A stretch of DNA of 64,000 nucleotides, from contig NW_002060950.1 of assembly GCF_000150275.1 (NCBI RefSeq), positions 1,414,106 through 1,478,105 on the forward strand, read 5' to 3'. Below the pieces are notes generated by a model. The model did not search any database and was not told the origin of the DNA. It saw nothing but the letters and a program-made list of their open reading frames with translations. Position numbers and translations under genes: made by a program. The stretch's first letter is position 1, and every line of letters begins with the position of its first letter. Below are positions 1 to 13,899 of the stretch, one piece after another. The stretch is from Trichoplax adhaerens (taxonomy: Eukaryota > Placozoa > Uniplacotomia > Trichoplacea > Trichoplacidae).

Positions 1-206
1 ATAAGCTAAAAGCTAGACATTGAGCTTAATCAATAAACCATAATAGTTGATAGTTGCAATAACAACATTACATCTTTGCTAACCAATTTATCGAATAGCA
101 ACAGTTCAACATGAAATACAGATGATTTGATATTGCACTGTGCAAATTACATCATGTTCACTTAAATAGTAGTTGTAAGCATATGACAGGCAATAGAAGT
201 ACTTAC

Positions 207-312
207 GAAAACTTTTCATCAATATTTTTCCTGAACATGTATATCCCCACTACAACAAGTAGAACAACAACAACTCCAATAATGATACCGACATATGTCC
301 CTGCGCCGAGAC
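207..312 (-). other. Transmembrane exon of gene A
   Basis: After an AG acceptor the exon opens with LGAGTYVG and runs through a 20-residue helix of Ile/Val/Leu ending in GIYMF, then the stop-transfer residues RKN. It joins the 10CC exon in phase (G|GT) and ends at a gtaagt donor. Positions 1-206 are intron. Confidence 0.85.
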
Positions 313-3300
313 CTAAACATACCATTGCAAAATAAAGGAGAATATGTTATGATACTAAACAGACGCATTATTTTAATATTTATTACAATGTACTAACTTT
401 AGCAAGTAACAACCGATATTACAGCAACAGTATTTAACACTATATACATTTAAAAAAGTTTCATGATTACAAACATTGTGACATCAAATAGAAGACAATT
501 ACTTATATGGTACTGCTACAGTTCTCTAGCTTAGATAAACTTTAATCTAATAGCATACCATTTCCAGATAATTTAGCAAGAGTAACACAAGAATAAGTAT
601 CCTTTGCTAGATATTGATTTTGATTGCCACCAATGCATGAACTTCCTGGTACTTTCCGATAAACAGACGTAGTGAAAACGCTAGTATTGCTGACACATTG
701 ACTACGATAAGTCTCCACAATTTGGCAGGTGCCATTAGCCAGAGCATTAAAGCCGTAATTACATTCAAAGTCTTCTACACCACAAGTACAATTTTGGTTG
801 CTAACGGGACGTGAATAATCAGCTCCATTAAAGCAACAAGACGAAGGTTTTTTTACTTGGTAAACTTTACGACTACCTAACAGACAGTTTTTGGTACCAT
901 ATTGATCTGCAGGGGTCCAATTAATATAATCATTTTCGCTACATTTGCGGATTAACAAAGGTTGGAAATATAAATTGGCGATTATCCATTCGTAGTTATT
1001 TATATGAAAATAACCATAAACACTAGCTCTCAATGATTTCGAGCCAGGCTCTGTAATAATTGTGAGGAGGGTCATAGTTTGATCAGCAATCTTGACATTG
1101 GTAAAGGTTTTACCACCGTTACAACTGTAGCTAATAAATGTTTGATTTCGTTGGGTGCCTCTTTGAGCCGTCAAGATAACTGAACCATGATCTAGTGCAG
1201 TAAAGATGTTACTGGTCGGAGAAGATTGCGCCCATGAAAATCCGCCATCGTTAGAAATGTATAGTGTAGCATTAGCTCTAGAGAATACTTTACCGTAACT
1301 ACCAAATCCTAGAACTAGTCCAGGTGCGGCGTTACTGGTGTAGACGCCGCGGTTTAAAATAGCTACACCAGTAAAGAAATTGATATGCAAGGAACATGCA
1401 GGCAATTGGCAATTAGTTGCCTTACCAAATCGATCAGTAGATGGTGCTTTTATTGTATGCCAGCTTCCACCTTTATTATATGAGATTTTGGTGACAGATG
1501 GTGGAAAAAAGCCAATGGGTGCCTTTCCAACAACTTGACTGACCATGTAGGAACCAGGTAAGCTCGCGATTCTATAAAAGCCGACATAAGCTAGGCCCCT
1601 TCGCCATGAAGAATCAGGAGCAGTAAGTATATTTGTAATAGTTCGACTAAAGAAAGCCCCACTTTGATCCGAGATGTAAAGGTTGGTCAGGTTACTTTTA
1701 TGATTAACTGCCATAACAACCTCATTATCGACAGTTTCCAATATTAGAAATCCCTAAGGACGGTATCAACCATACTATGATATTAGTTTTATAAAGGATT
1801 GTATATGACACATTATTATGAAATTATTTACAGTCATTCTCTCTTAGATCGAATTATCTATGCGTGAATAACGACTATATTTGCTGCAATTGCTAAATTT
1901 AGTACAGATATTAATTCTGTGCATTTTATAAAAATACATAAAGGGCGGCAATATCTATACAAGTTTGATAATAAAAATTTACTACAAATTTACCCGGTTT
2001 AAAATAGTCACTGGAAAATTGGCTACCCGGAATGGGCTACGCTTGTATGATACGTATAGAAGATCCGCAGTACTATTTCTTGCTGAACCTGATTTCTGAA
2101 AAATTGCATATACAAATTAACCTCATCGTAACTAACGTTATTTTAAGAGTACCTATTGAGCACTGTAGTTGGAAATAATACTGTACTACCATAAATTACT
2201 CTACTAATGAGGAAATATTGTAATGGAAGCGATTTTAGTTCTTAATGATTTTTGTACATAATTTCAGATAGAATAAAATTTTACGAAAAGAAAGCTATTA
2301 ACAGTATTATTTTACCCGCTATATAACGACAATTGCATTAAGGAAAACGAGGTCATAGTAATAATATTAGTCGTATAAATCGTGCTTTAATGATAACTAT
2401 TATAAAGAGTACTTAACATCGGATAGTATACATAGTATATTTCATATGGAAATAACAGGATAGAAGCTATCTACTAAGCGTAATTAAATATTCATACATC
2501 CAAGGACTTGTACGATATTACTATAACTAATCTATTTTGTGATTGCTAGCCTTCAAAACACATCAAAGGGTTGATCAGGGTTAGATTATAATATAGTAGA
2601 CAAAGAATAGAATAGAATCCTTTAGCATTAATATAGTGATGACAAGCAACAAGTTGCGTATGCCATTATAACTTACCAAAGTAAAAATATAGTTGTTTGA
2701 CACTATCAAATTGAAGGGAACAACAGGACCCATCTTTGTGTCAAAGATACCAGCTGCCATAGTGTTAGTTTTTATATAGCGGATAGTAGTCCTATTATAG
2801 TCCGTGTACTCATAATAAATTCTGTATGGATCGTCACCACCAAATGCCCTTGTTGACGAAAAAAGAATTTAGATATCAGTCAATGAAATATATCTACTCA
2901 CATCCTCTCTGATAATTATAATTAATGGCCACAATGATATCACACAGTTCTATTCTTACAACTCTATCTAATAAGACATTTTAATAAAATTTTATTATCA
3001 GCGTATTAATACCATGAATATCTTGTTACATTAGTAGCTACTGATTTCCAAGTGGCCCCCATGTTGCTGGAGACGTACAACTAAAACAGATAAATGAATA
3101 ATTAGGAAAATCTGCAAAAGATATACGCGTATAAGTTTATCAATTATCAGCTAAAAAATGTCCTACAACTCATAAAAAAATATTTAATGATTAACTCAGT
3201 ATCAATAATTGGAATAATTGCTTTGACTCTGGAAATCAAGACTTTCTAATCTCCTTTTAGTAATGTCACACTTTAACAGACTAGCGCTATATGCTTTAAG

Positions 3301-6300
3301 TATGCATGAATTATACAACCCTAGCTCTATAGTAGATAACTGATACAGGTATAGAAATTTAGGGCAATTAGAATCTACTATGACGTCAACCTAATAGTAC
3401 ATTAGTAATGATACAGTAGGATTTCGCGTTTAAGTTCAATTACGTACAGTAATTTATCAAAGTCATCCACATATAAATGCAACGCATATTAGACACCAGA
3501 AACAATACTAGCGAAGACTACCGAAGAATCAGCTCGTGCAGGATATTAACAATTGTCAGTAAGAAGTAACATAAAGTCTATCTAAACTAAAACTCATCAT
3601 CTTACGGTGTCAGACAGTTACTATGTTCACGACTCGTGAAATACTAATAGCTGGAGCACCTATAAATCACATTATCTAAGACCACAAGCATAAAAATACA
3701 TTATTCGAAGCTGCAATTAAAAGGCACAAAAATATCAATTCTAACATCACAGTTCACAGGATTGATAACAGACAATCACATGTGAAGAGTAGTTGTAAGC
3801 TAATGTGCCTTAAATGCGAAAAATGCAAGCGTTAAAAATTCACTCAAATACGAATGGCAAGTGAAATTGCGAAATTTAACGTTTGCTAGCATAAGTTGAT
3901 GAAATACCGTTGTGAAATTCACATGTGAATCACTATTAAATACTCTTAAAAATTAAATTCCCTGCAGGAATACTAGTTCAAAGTAAGTATTTAACCGTAA
4001 TCAACTCCAGACTTATGCAAAACATAAATGAGCCATATTTGCCGTTCATTATTCAAAATTCGAGAAAAATTTATTTTAAAACCAAAATTAATCAGTACGG
4101 TGCATAACTTACGGCTTTCTTCGTAAAATCGTATCCAGCAACATAGCCACTAATCGATGCTACACGACTGTAACTTAATGTGGACGCCGTAAAAGGTAAG
4201 TTGACAGTACTAATGGTTTTACCAGCATCTGAAGTTGTATATATTGTTCTTGGATTGCGTGCATCTCTAAAAATGACCTGTGTGGGAAGAAAAAATTAGT
4301 CGAACCTTTGCTATTAGTTGGTTGGCTCATTACATTCCTATTTTAAAGGAACAGGCTGAAGGTTACTGAAAATTTAGTTTCTTGTATAAAAGTAAAGTGC
4401 ACATTGAGATATCAATGTTATTCATGTTGTTACTTGGTAAAATGATTACATGACAAAACCGCTTTTGTATACAAATAACTGAATTTTGTATACTGATCAT
4501 CGTAGGCATGTTAAAAAATGATGCTAAAAGTCAACAGAGTCAATAGTATAAATCCGACAACAACATCAAGAAGAAAAAATGTAGTATCAGGATTAACTAC
4601 AAAATTATCAAGTAACTCCAAATACAAATACTGAAATGATTTCACAAGACAATCGAAGAGTCATTATGATTGCCTAAATATGTAATACAATTTTTAAACA
4701 ATAGATGATATGAATTACTGGACGCTAATGATTTAGTATCATCACATATTTATAATTCATAGTTAAGATCACGCCATGTACTCGTATACTAATTAACATA
4801 GTAAGCCCTACTGAAGTAAGCCCAACTTTAAAAATTAAGATTTAAAACATTTCATCAGGATATCTCATATTCTATCGCAGTCTAGTGTACATTGTACTAG
4901 TATAGTACTGTGTACAGCTTATAGTAGAATACTCTAGGGATTTAAACTCTTTGCGTACATTGCTATAAACACCACTACAGTATATTGGTAATAAATCTCT
5001 AGTATTGTTTATCATTTATGCCGCATGATCACGTTACTGGTCGAGGTAAAATGCATTTATTATGATCATATATTAACAAACCTTCAGGCGATCGAGTCCG
5101 TTGAGGGTCCAAGACCTAACCACCTTGCCATTAAAAAAATTCGATTTCACAAACTGAGCTCCATTATTTGTCGACCTAAAGTCAATATCAACATAAACGA
5201 TAGGTATAGTTGAGTAATAAAAAGGAATATCAAATTATTAATACAAATAGTCAAAAGATTATAATACAGGTGTATTAATATCAATATTTAATTAAGTTAT
5301 AACATCATAGTTACTACTACAAACTTCCGTATTGCTCGCTTAAACATAGAATAGCGTTACAATATCATTTTAAGGCACTACACCCTTACCTAATACCTAT
5401 TCCAATTAAAGCACACTACATGCAAAGTATTACTTTCGTATATTATACTGTAGTAACGACCACTTCAGTAAATTTTTAATTTACAGATATTAGAAAAGGA
5501 TGACTATATCGCAAGATGACCATACCAATGACATCATTACCTGCGCTATATTACTAAAATTTTTTAGGTGATCTTACCTATAAAAATGACTGTTGGTAAC
5601 GAGGCCACTACCACTTCTCGATAAGGTTAAAATTAGAATTATCTATAGAAGCGCAACAGAAGAACAAAATTATATTGATTGTTATAAACGCCATTTGATA
5701 GTATTCAACATTGGCATGTCACAATACGCTGCGATAGTCATTGACGGTAAATAACGCAGAAGTATTCTAACATGGCAAACAGTAATGGAGTTGATGAGTC
5801 ATTATGTTTATTGGATCGGGTACTATACTAATTCTAGCATGGGCACGATTTCCTATGCCGGAAGTGATAGGCGTATGTCAAATAACGTTACAGTTTTAGC
5901 GCTACACTTATTCGTATGCAATTAATTTTCCATAGCAAATGATTACTTACAGTATGTCAAACTTTCAAATTATCCAAGCCAATCATGGCAACTTTAATAC
6001 TAAGCCCACTCATTCAAATTTATTTTATAGACTTACAGACTTTCTGAGGCGATCATTGAAATATAAAACTAAGAGTCTACACCCGAGTTATTGTACTGTA
6101 CTGTTGGATCACTTCAACTTTAATACTAACATTGTACACCCACATCGCTGCACCGTGTTTCATCAAAGAGATCATGTGCATTGTACTATCGATGCATTCC
6201 TTTCAATTCCTTGTTTATCAACGAGTTTGAAGCCTGTCATATTAGCCATAGTCAATGAAAAACAATTTGGCCAAATGTTATTATTTCATTCGATTTATTT

Positions 6301-9300
6301 TGAAGTTGTTGTCTCATCATGTTGATCATTTGCTTATCAAGGACTTTTTACAAATCTTCGTTTGTTGGATCATGACGATCCAGTAGAATAAATCTATCCC
6401 TCCTGAAAGCAAGATTAAATAAATACACCATTGATAGCCTGTGAAAATCGCAGATCGATGTTGATCATATCTACTTTGATGCTCATTCTTGCTACTGAAT
6501 AGTTTGTTTACTGGTGATCCATCCAGGCTGATCGAGCTAGTATCGTCATTTCAACCATTACCGCGACTAATGATGATGGCAAACTGAAGTGCTAATCAAT
6601 AATTTGACCGTACTTGTTGTATCTACTACGTTCTTAAGTACAGTAGCGAATTATTTATTGATGATTTTAATTACAAGTATAAAATAACGTTGTTAAAATA
6701 ATTTGTTTCAATCAATTTCGATTATGATGCATTTCTGCTTGGTTACTATGGTAGTACAGAATATAGTCAGTCAGTCAGTTACTCAATAGTCGATAGACGA
6801 CGACTGGATATGCTATACGGACAGCCACTGGACTACAGTACATTGTTGTACTGTACACATGGATTTACAGTACATTGTATAGTAGTGGAATACTGTAGTC
6901 GATTGGTCGTAAATTTAGATCTGAGACCGGTTCGGTGCGGTTCGGTTCAAACCTTTATGATCTATATTCGTCATACCAATACGCTGAATACAGTACTGGT
7001 CCACCTGTACCTGCTGTCGGAAGCCGACACTGGGATAAAACAGTTCTGAATCAATCGTTGGCTCGAGTATAAACTCTGTATTCTAGAGATAGTGAGCAGT
7101 CCGTGTCAGCTAGTGTCAGACACGGACCCAATTCATTCATTGGGTGGTCGATCTACAGTATTTGATTTTGATTACCGTACAGTATTATTATTCACAGTCA
7201 GAGTCCGTCATGATCGTGTTAACGATCATGATACTGTAGGTCATGAAACTACCAGGCACCATGCTATTTCCACTTGATTTCTTACTTAGTCCATGTGGGA
7301 TGCAACCATAACTCCACGGCTGTAGTATAATTGTTCATCAATTATTTATCCACTTTTCAAAGTTGGTGTTTTAAATTGTTTTTGACGATTGACCCGGTTG
7401 CTGTGCCTTTTCCATTGAGTTCAGTACCATACAATCTTACTACTATTGAGAAACGTGGGTTTCTCTGACTTATCCAGATACACACTACTATTCTACTGTG
7501 CTGTAGTCTTGTGCCGTTTTTGTACATTTATACAATTCATATTGTTTTATCACTCTTTTAGATTGTCTAACAAGATCACTAAGTTAGTATAACTTCATTA
7601 CGGCGGTGGAATCCAAAGTCTATCGGCTAATCACTCTAGCCAGTAACTACGGGCAAGATGCCAACCGATAGCCCTATCGATTCAGCTTTTACATCATGAT
7701 TTGAGTTGATTGCTAAATTGATAACTATTTATTATCATTATTTATTTATACGAGTGGGATTAATGATTATAATTAGCCATTACTGTTGAAGTTGCCGGTT
7801 TCTGATTGCCAGATTAATAAAGCTCGTTACTATATCAATGTGATCAGTGCCTCGATACATCGTACTAATAATTCTCAAATAGGTTGTATGATTGTTGGAT
7901 TCAAATGTGCTTCCTCTACATCAACGTCGGTGTTGTAAGTAGATATTTTAGCTGCAGTTTTGATCTACTGTATTATTCCAGCAGCAATAGTAACAGTACA
8001 AGTCAACAACGCTAGTCTTTTACGCAGCGAGAGCTAAGCTGACGATCAACTAATACTGGCCATAAATGCCATAAACCTACAAGCAAACTAAGCCAGTGCC
8101 CATGTTTACCTAAAAAGGTTTACTAACGAACATCACCGACTATTCGAGTCAGGATAACCGAATAACGCATAAAAATATCTTATCCTATCCCTAAAATAAG
8201 CCATCATGAATCCGATTTGATCCAAATACTCTTCTCAGTTATTTCCAGTCCTATCAGCTAGTTAGAATTAGCAGACTACCGATCCAAAAAACAAAATTAC
8301 CCAGCTTGCAGGTCACAAATAAACAATTAAACAATAAACAATTTTTGCATCTGTCAATCAATTAAAGTGCCACGTAATGAATGTAAATTAGGTGCATTGT
8401 ACCCAAGCTACACATTGTACCGTACTGTACAGTATGTGTACAGTACAGTCCATCGGGGGGGGGATCACAGGTAACGCTAAATGATTAAATCCACAATTTT
8501 TTCACTCAACTCTAAACAGAATACGAAAGTATTTACACAGATCCACTACCGATTTGTGTTATAATAAGTCCAATGTAGCGACGTCCGTCATGGTCTCAAG
8601 AAGATTTCGCTGGGAAATGGATTGAGTAGTCAGGCATCTCAGTGCAAAAATGGAAATCAAAAAGTGTTGTACTTTATCATTCTCCTAGCATCTTTTCCAA
8701 CAAGGATTTGTTCGGGTACATTGGTTGCATAGTTTACATCAAGGTTTTGGACAGTAATGAGTACATTAAGTCAACTTAGTGCTGTACAAAGTATAAACAG
8801 TGCAGTACAGTATTGTTCATAGTCAAACGCATTACGAAAGCTTAGCGCCTACGTATGCAACATACTGTAGAGTACAACTACTGTACATCGCATTAACATC
8901 TGAATTGGTTTTCTCGCACACCAGGCTAGTAGGCGCTACTGTAGTCTAGACAGTTTCTTTTTTCTCTGCTATTTATTTCATCATCCTACCAGTTAAAACA
9001 GTGTAGTACACCAACGGAGTTCAACCGTAAATGCTTACCAACGGTACGTCCATCCATTTTCGTTGCTACAGTACTGGAATCCTGTCTAATCATTAGAACT
9101 ATAATACAGTAATAACTTTTATTTTATGCTTGGCTCTGCCTACAGCAAGGATTACCAAAATAATACAGTACAGTACAGTAACTCTAACGGATATAAATAA
9201 CTTGATGTAGAGAAATTCATGAATAATATTAGTCTTCAAGATTATTTTTTTTCAATTTTTTTTTTTAATGTTGGACTAGCAGTATCCCGCGTGTGATGCT

Positions 9301-9961
9301 TTCTGGAAAATGAATATCGATGTTGGACAACCAAAGACAACGCACGCATTCGCAGACAAATGTGCTGGTTCTATGCACACGTGTCGCCATTAGTACTCAT
9401 TGAGTAATTGTATATCCAAAATGTGTAAAACTTGTGCTAGATAAAGTGTAATCTGTACCTTGATCGAACGATGGCGATATCTAGCCCCCTTAAGTTCGTT
9501 GACTTTTTGTGTGATTACCAGTCAATCAATATTCATTTGTGAGAGACTTTATTAAAGTCAAAGCGTATAACTTCAACCCCCAAGATAATGATTTTCAAGC
9601 CTGTAAATAACAGTACTTTAGAAAGTCAACTTACGTTCGTTTTCATACCAACGTAGAAAATGAAAGCGACATTATTGGAATCATTTTTTAAGGCAACAGT
9701 GTTTTGAACGTTGATATTATCCCTACGTTGACGAAATACATTTTCTACAGGAAGAGAATGTCCAGATTTTCGTTCGGCTAACACTTTGCCAATTGACTCT
9801 TCATTGTTGAAATCGGGATTCAATGTGACTTCGTAAACTTCAGGTTCTTCATTTAACTCTTTAGCCAGATAAGTTAAAGTAGAAGATTCTTGATGAGCGC
9901 TAGCAACTGTTATGCCAAGCGTACATAGCAGTATAAACCACTGTAAGCCAAATTTCGCCAT
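207..9961 (-). CDS. Sortilin-family VPS10-domain receptor, gene A (C-terminal end beyond the window)
   Basis: Type I sorting receptor of the sortilin/VPS10 family, expected to carry ligands between Golgi, endosome and cell surface. Exons I can join in phase: 9635-9961, 5578-5642, 5082-5175, 4113-4277, 3013-3080, 2677-2848, 559-1753, 207-312 (about 730 codons). Exon 1 has a signal peptide (hydrophobic residues 8-22, ending near SAH) and a propeptide with a furin-like site RQRRD. Middle exons give beta-propeller blades with Asp-box-like motifs (TSDAGKTIS, SSNMGATW, SNDGGFSW). The 559-1753 exon ends in the cysteine-rich 10CC module typical of sortilin (CLLG, SSCC, CTC, DFECNYGF, YRKVPG). Exon 207-312 encodes a Gly/Val-rich transmembrane helix followed by FRKN. 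The last donor lies at 206, so the cytoplasmic tail is outside the window. Several potential N-glycosylation sites are visible. Family call is firm; the exact paralogue is not. Confidence 0.9.
5643..9634 (-). other. Large first intron of gene A (about 4 kb)
   Basis: The intron separates the signal/propeptide exon from the first propeller exon. It contains short open frames on both strands (5939-6325, 6810-7049 and 7092-7277 on plus) with no recognisable domain, plus scattered ACTGT/ACAGT motifs near 6830-6980, 8400-8460 and 9160-9180. I treat those frames as chance. A run of nine G sits at about 8455-8463. Confidence 0.65.
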
Positions 9962-12900
9962 CTCTAGCCAAACCCCAGTAAGATATTGTTACGTTTTACC
10001 AATGCGTTTAGCAAAGCAAGTGTTAATTGAACACTACCACTTCTTTCCTGGTTGGGGCAATCAGAAATACGTATATGGTACCGTAGATGAATGCGTTTAT
10101 AACCGTTTTGTTGCCTTCAACTTTGAATAATTTATATGGGATAATTTATACTCATCTCGCAGCGGACAATTATTATTCTAATTCAAAACAATACAATTGA
10201 ATTTCTTTTACAAATTCATTTCCATCCCATAGTACAGTACAGTACTGTACTTTGCTTTTTACATTGTTGATATTTACATTGCACATGTTGAAATAATGCC
10301 AGTGTGGCACCGGTCTTCTATTAACCTTTTAGCGTACCCTATAGTACTGTACTGTACAGTGTACAGTACTTAAGATGTAATGTTTGTACTACTGTATACT
10401 GTACAGTACAGTACATTGCTTACTGTATTCAGCGAAACATTGTCTTCAAACTCATACCAGAAATGCCAAGTACGTTTCATCATTAATTAAAATATTAAAT
10501 TAAATTTTAATCGAATTTCAAATAGTAACAGTAGTACGGAATGTCATTCCATCGTAATCGTATGCGAACTGACATTATTATGATGACTCTCCCATCATTC
10601 ATTGCTTTACAAGGCTACCTTATGCCTTTTACTACAGACGACAGTTCGATTGACTAGCCGTCTGATAGACCGGTACTTGCCAGTACAGTACAGTACTGCA
10701 GGGGGCTGGCTGATATAAAATGGAAAGAATTTCCGTCTTGACGGAGAAGATAACCTTCTAATATTCTAGCTTTTGAAGTCAGCACCTACTGAAGAGTGAA
10801 GACTGTCCTAAACGGGCGATGTGCTACTTTTGGCCCTGAAAAGGAGAAAGGATGGCACCCCTACTAAAAAGTCACGCTCCAGCAAATAATCGTATCGTGT
10901 AGTAGCGCTGTGTCGATCATGATCATGATCAATCTTGCTATGCACTTCAAATTACGAGTACAATTAAAGTCATGCTGTAGACAAAACTAGACGCGTACAT
11001 TAATTAATTAAAAAAAGACGTCCACATTGATTTGAAATACTCTACAATTTTTTTTCCATTTTGATACAACAGTTTAAGGTTAGAGGAATGATCAATTCTG
11101 GCGGGATTGAGCGAGTTGTAGTAGTATTTAATGCAGCGGCATAAGCGAAATACTGTATGCTTTGAGTCTTCATAAAATGATTGTAATTAGACAACCATTG
11201 TTGGTAAAAACAATAACTTTGCATGAATAGTTTTGAACTTTAAAGTATCCCATTGTAACGGGGTTACTGTATCTATTGTGATTTCATATTATATCTTGCC
11301 GCGTAGCCTAAGGCAAAATGATAAAGCACAACTTGTAGTCTTATTGATATGCCACAAGCACTTACGTTACTATATTAAACCTAGTTATCGGCCAGAGTCA
11401 ACTAATATAATAAAACATTTCAGAATTAATATCGCGTAAACATGGAAAAGAGAATGTGTACTTATACGCGTCCAATAGACTGCTTAAAATCAAGCTAATT
11501 AGCTTCAGACGGCATCAAAATTCATCATGCTTAGTCAAATGTGAATTTCATACTCCACTAAAAGTAGCCAAACTAATCACAACAGTTTTTAACTTTTACT
11601 AGTTGTACAGTACAATCGTACGCGTACTAATGTAATTCTTAAAAGACGCATACTAATTAATTAATTAGTTTGGATATCAGTGATTTTGTTCCGGCTTTTA
11701 ACACTGATAGTACCGTAGTAATCATCTACGCGTAATAACACTGCAGAAAGAACGCCGCCAGCTAACTTATAACATTCCATCAAACTGTACATAAGAGAGA
11801 GAGTAAGCGTTAATTTAAATTGAAAGTATTAAATTAATGTAAAACACAATTACGTGGCATTTAAGAATACTAACACAGTAAAAACAAATCATTACGTACA
11901 CGCCACGCCGTACAGTAATGTTGAATTCCTAACGCATTTCCACTATTGTATCTAATTGTATCCACTAGTTCGAAAATTGCTCAACTTAATTTATGTACAG
12001 TATATTGAATTAATTACGTAATTGTATAAAGTTGATTACTCTTAACCTTAAAAATGTTCATAAATCACAATATGACATGGTTTCGTATTTCTGTATTATC
12101 TTAAAATTATAAGCTTACGTGCCTTGGCGCATGGACCACAAGAGGAAACTCTAGCAATCCATGCCTTCTCAGCACGATCTAACCAAAGATTTATACATAA
12201 ATAAGGTCTACAAGTGATTAACATGATAATATGAATGGACGTTGCATAAGATCACTTACTGTATATCATACTAGTTATTCAGTACTATACTGTACAGTAC
12301 TATACCATAGACTACTAGAAGTCTTCTTCTAGTGGTCCATGACTTTACGCAGACATGCATTGCAAATTCTGCCACGCCTATTTTGCCAGAAATCTCTTGT
12401 TAAACTTTAGGCTATTTTCGATGGACGTGTATTGTAAAAAAGATGTAGGTCAGAACTGTACACTACCAGATATAAATTTAATTGTCCACGGCAAGAATAA
12501 ATGGGGCTAAAACATAAGGACTTGCTAGCCTATCCCTTTATACACTTAGTGCTATCAGCTAACACACTGATATCGGCTTCTGGGCAATTCTAGGTGTACT
12601 TTACACAACGTATTGAACGATATGCGATTTAAAAGGACAAAAAAGTGAAAATAACATGGTACTACCATATCTGAAGGAAGTCCAATTTGCACTCTAGATT
12701 AAATGACAATATAGCCAATTACTTTGTTGTAACTCTCTGTGAATATTTTATAAGGTTGAAAATAATAGCAAATCAAGAACGATACCTAATTTAACGCTAG
12801 GATTAATAAGAGAAACTTTAGCTTATCTAATTATTCGTAATCGTGAATCTTCATTTTTATTTTCAGAAAACAATTTTATGAAGCTAAATAATATGGTAAA

Positions 12901-13744
12901 GACCGACATCACACTGTAATCTATATTACGGTACTATATATGTAAGTTCTCTGATGCATTAGTCATTCATTTAATCAACTTTAATTAAGAATTGCTCACT
13001 ACTTTAGCCAAGTAATAATTAATCAATCGCCATAACTTATGTAATAGCTTGGCTCTACTCTCATTACAATAGTAAAATAGAAAGCATAGGGAAGATCTTA
13101 TAAACATTTATAGAAATCTAATCGAAAATTAGCCAGGTCTCTAAAGTATTAATTATATCTACTAATAACTGAAAACAATCAGTTAAGAGCTGCTACAGAC
13201 AAATGATACGGTTACACAAAATTGTACCACTATATTCTTAGCGTATCATACTGGTAGTTAGACAGCCTTTAAAACGTTTACATCAGATCGAATCATCGTA
13301 GACGAACAGAGTAATAATTGTAACAGATGCAGCTTGGCTGTTAATACAGAAATGGTAAAGATATGAATGATGATTATTATTTAGATAATACTACTGTAAA
13401 TGAAGGTTGGAAACATTACGTTGCATAGTGGTTATCATATGCACCAATTTATCTGTTATATTAATATTGTACTATTTGTATACCTTACGTCATATTATTA
13501 ACACTGCATACCGAAGTAGTAATGCATAAAATGAAATAAAAAAAGGGCAATGTATTCGAGCTAGTAACTAAAGACGGACTAATGACTACGTCATGACAAA
13601 ATGTACACGAAAATTAATCAATACAAAAAATCAGGCATTTGCTGGAGTCGTAGGGCCTATATTCGATTTCGAACCTAACAAAATGAAAATTAACAAGTTC
13701 AGCGCAGTAACTAATTGAGTATGCTAAATTTGCATACAACTTAC
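9962..13744. other. Spacer between the two sortilin genes; holds the unseen 3' end of gene B
   Basis: No gene is recognised. The stretch must contain the last coding exon(s) and 3' UTR of gene B and the promoter of gene A. It also has ACTGT/ACAGT hairpin motifs near 10230, 10345-10420, 10680-10700 and 12290-12305. Short frames at 11042-11224 and 11233-11439 look random. Confidence 0.5.
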
Positions 13745-13899
13745 CTAATAACTCATCATCATCGAAATCATCTGCTTTGAATGCGGATCTGGTAGATGCA
13801 ATCACACGTTCAGCACCATCATCATCACTAGGACCTTCACCATCATCGTCACCAGCTAGCCTTGCCAAACGAGTATACGGTGAAGAACGATTCGGATTA
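13745..13899 (-). other. Cytoplasmic-tail exon of gene B with sorting motifs
   Basis: The exon is read in phase from the transmembrane exon (GG|T). It encodes a YxxPhi motif (YTRL) about 10 residues after the membrane, two acidic clusters (GDDDGEG, SDDDG) and a final DDFDDDELL. The last resembles the acidic dileucine at the end of vertebrate sortilin. Adaptor binding is inference from the motifs. Confidence 0.8.

Noticed and set aside
5939-6325. 128-codon frame on plus inside gene A intron 1
   Set aside because: No domain, no splice or homology support, antisense to a long intron; base composition is like the surrounding intron.
6925-6960. GGTTCGGTTCAAACC-like string resembling a tRNA B box
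   Set aside because: No A box, no acceptor stem and no cloverleaf could be drawn around it.
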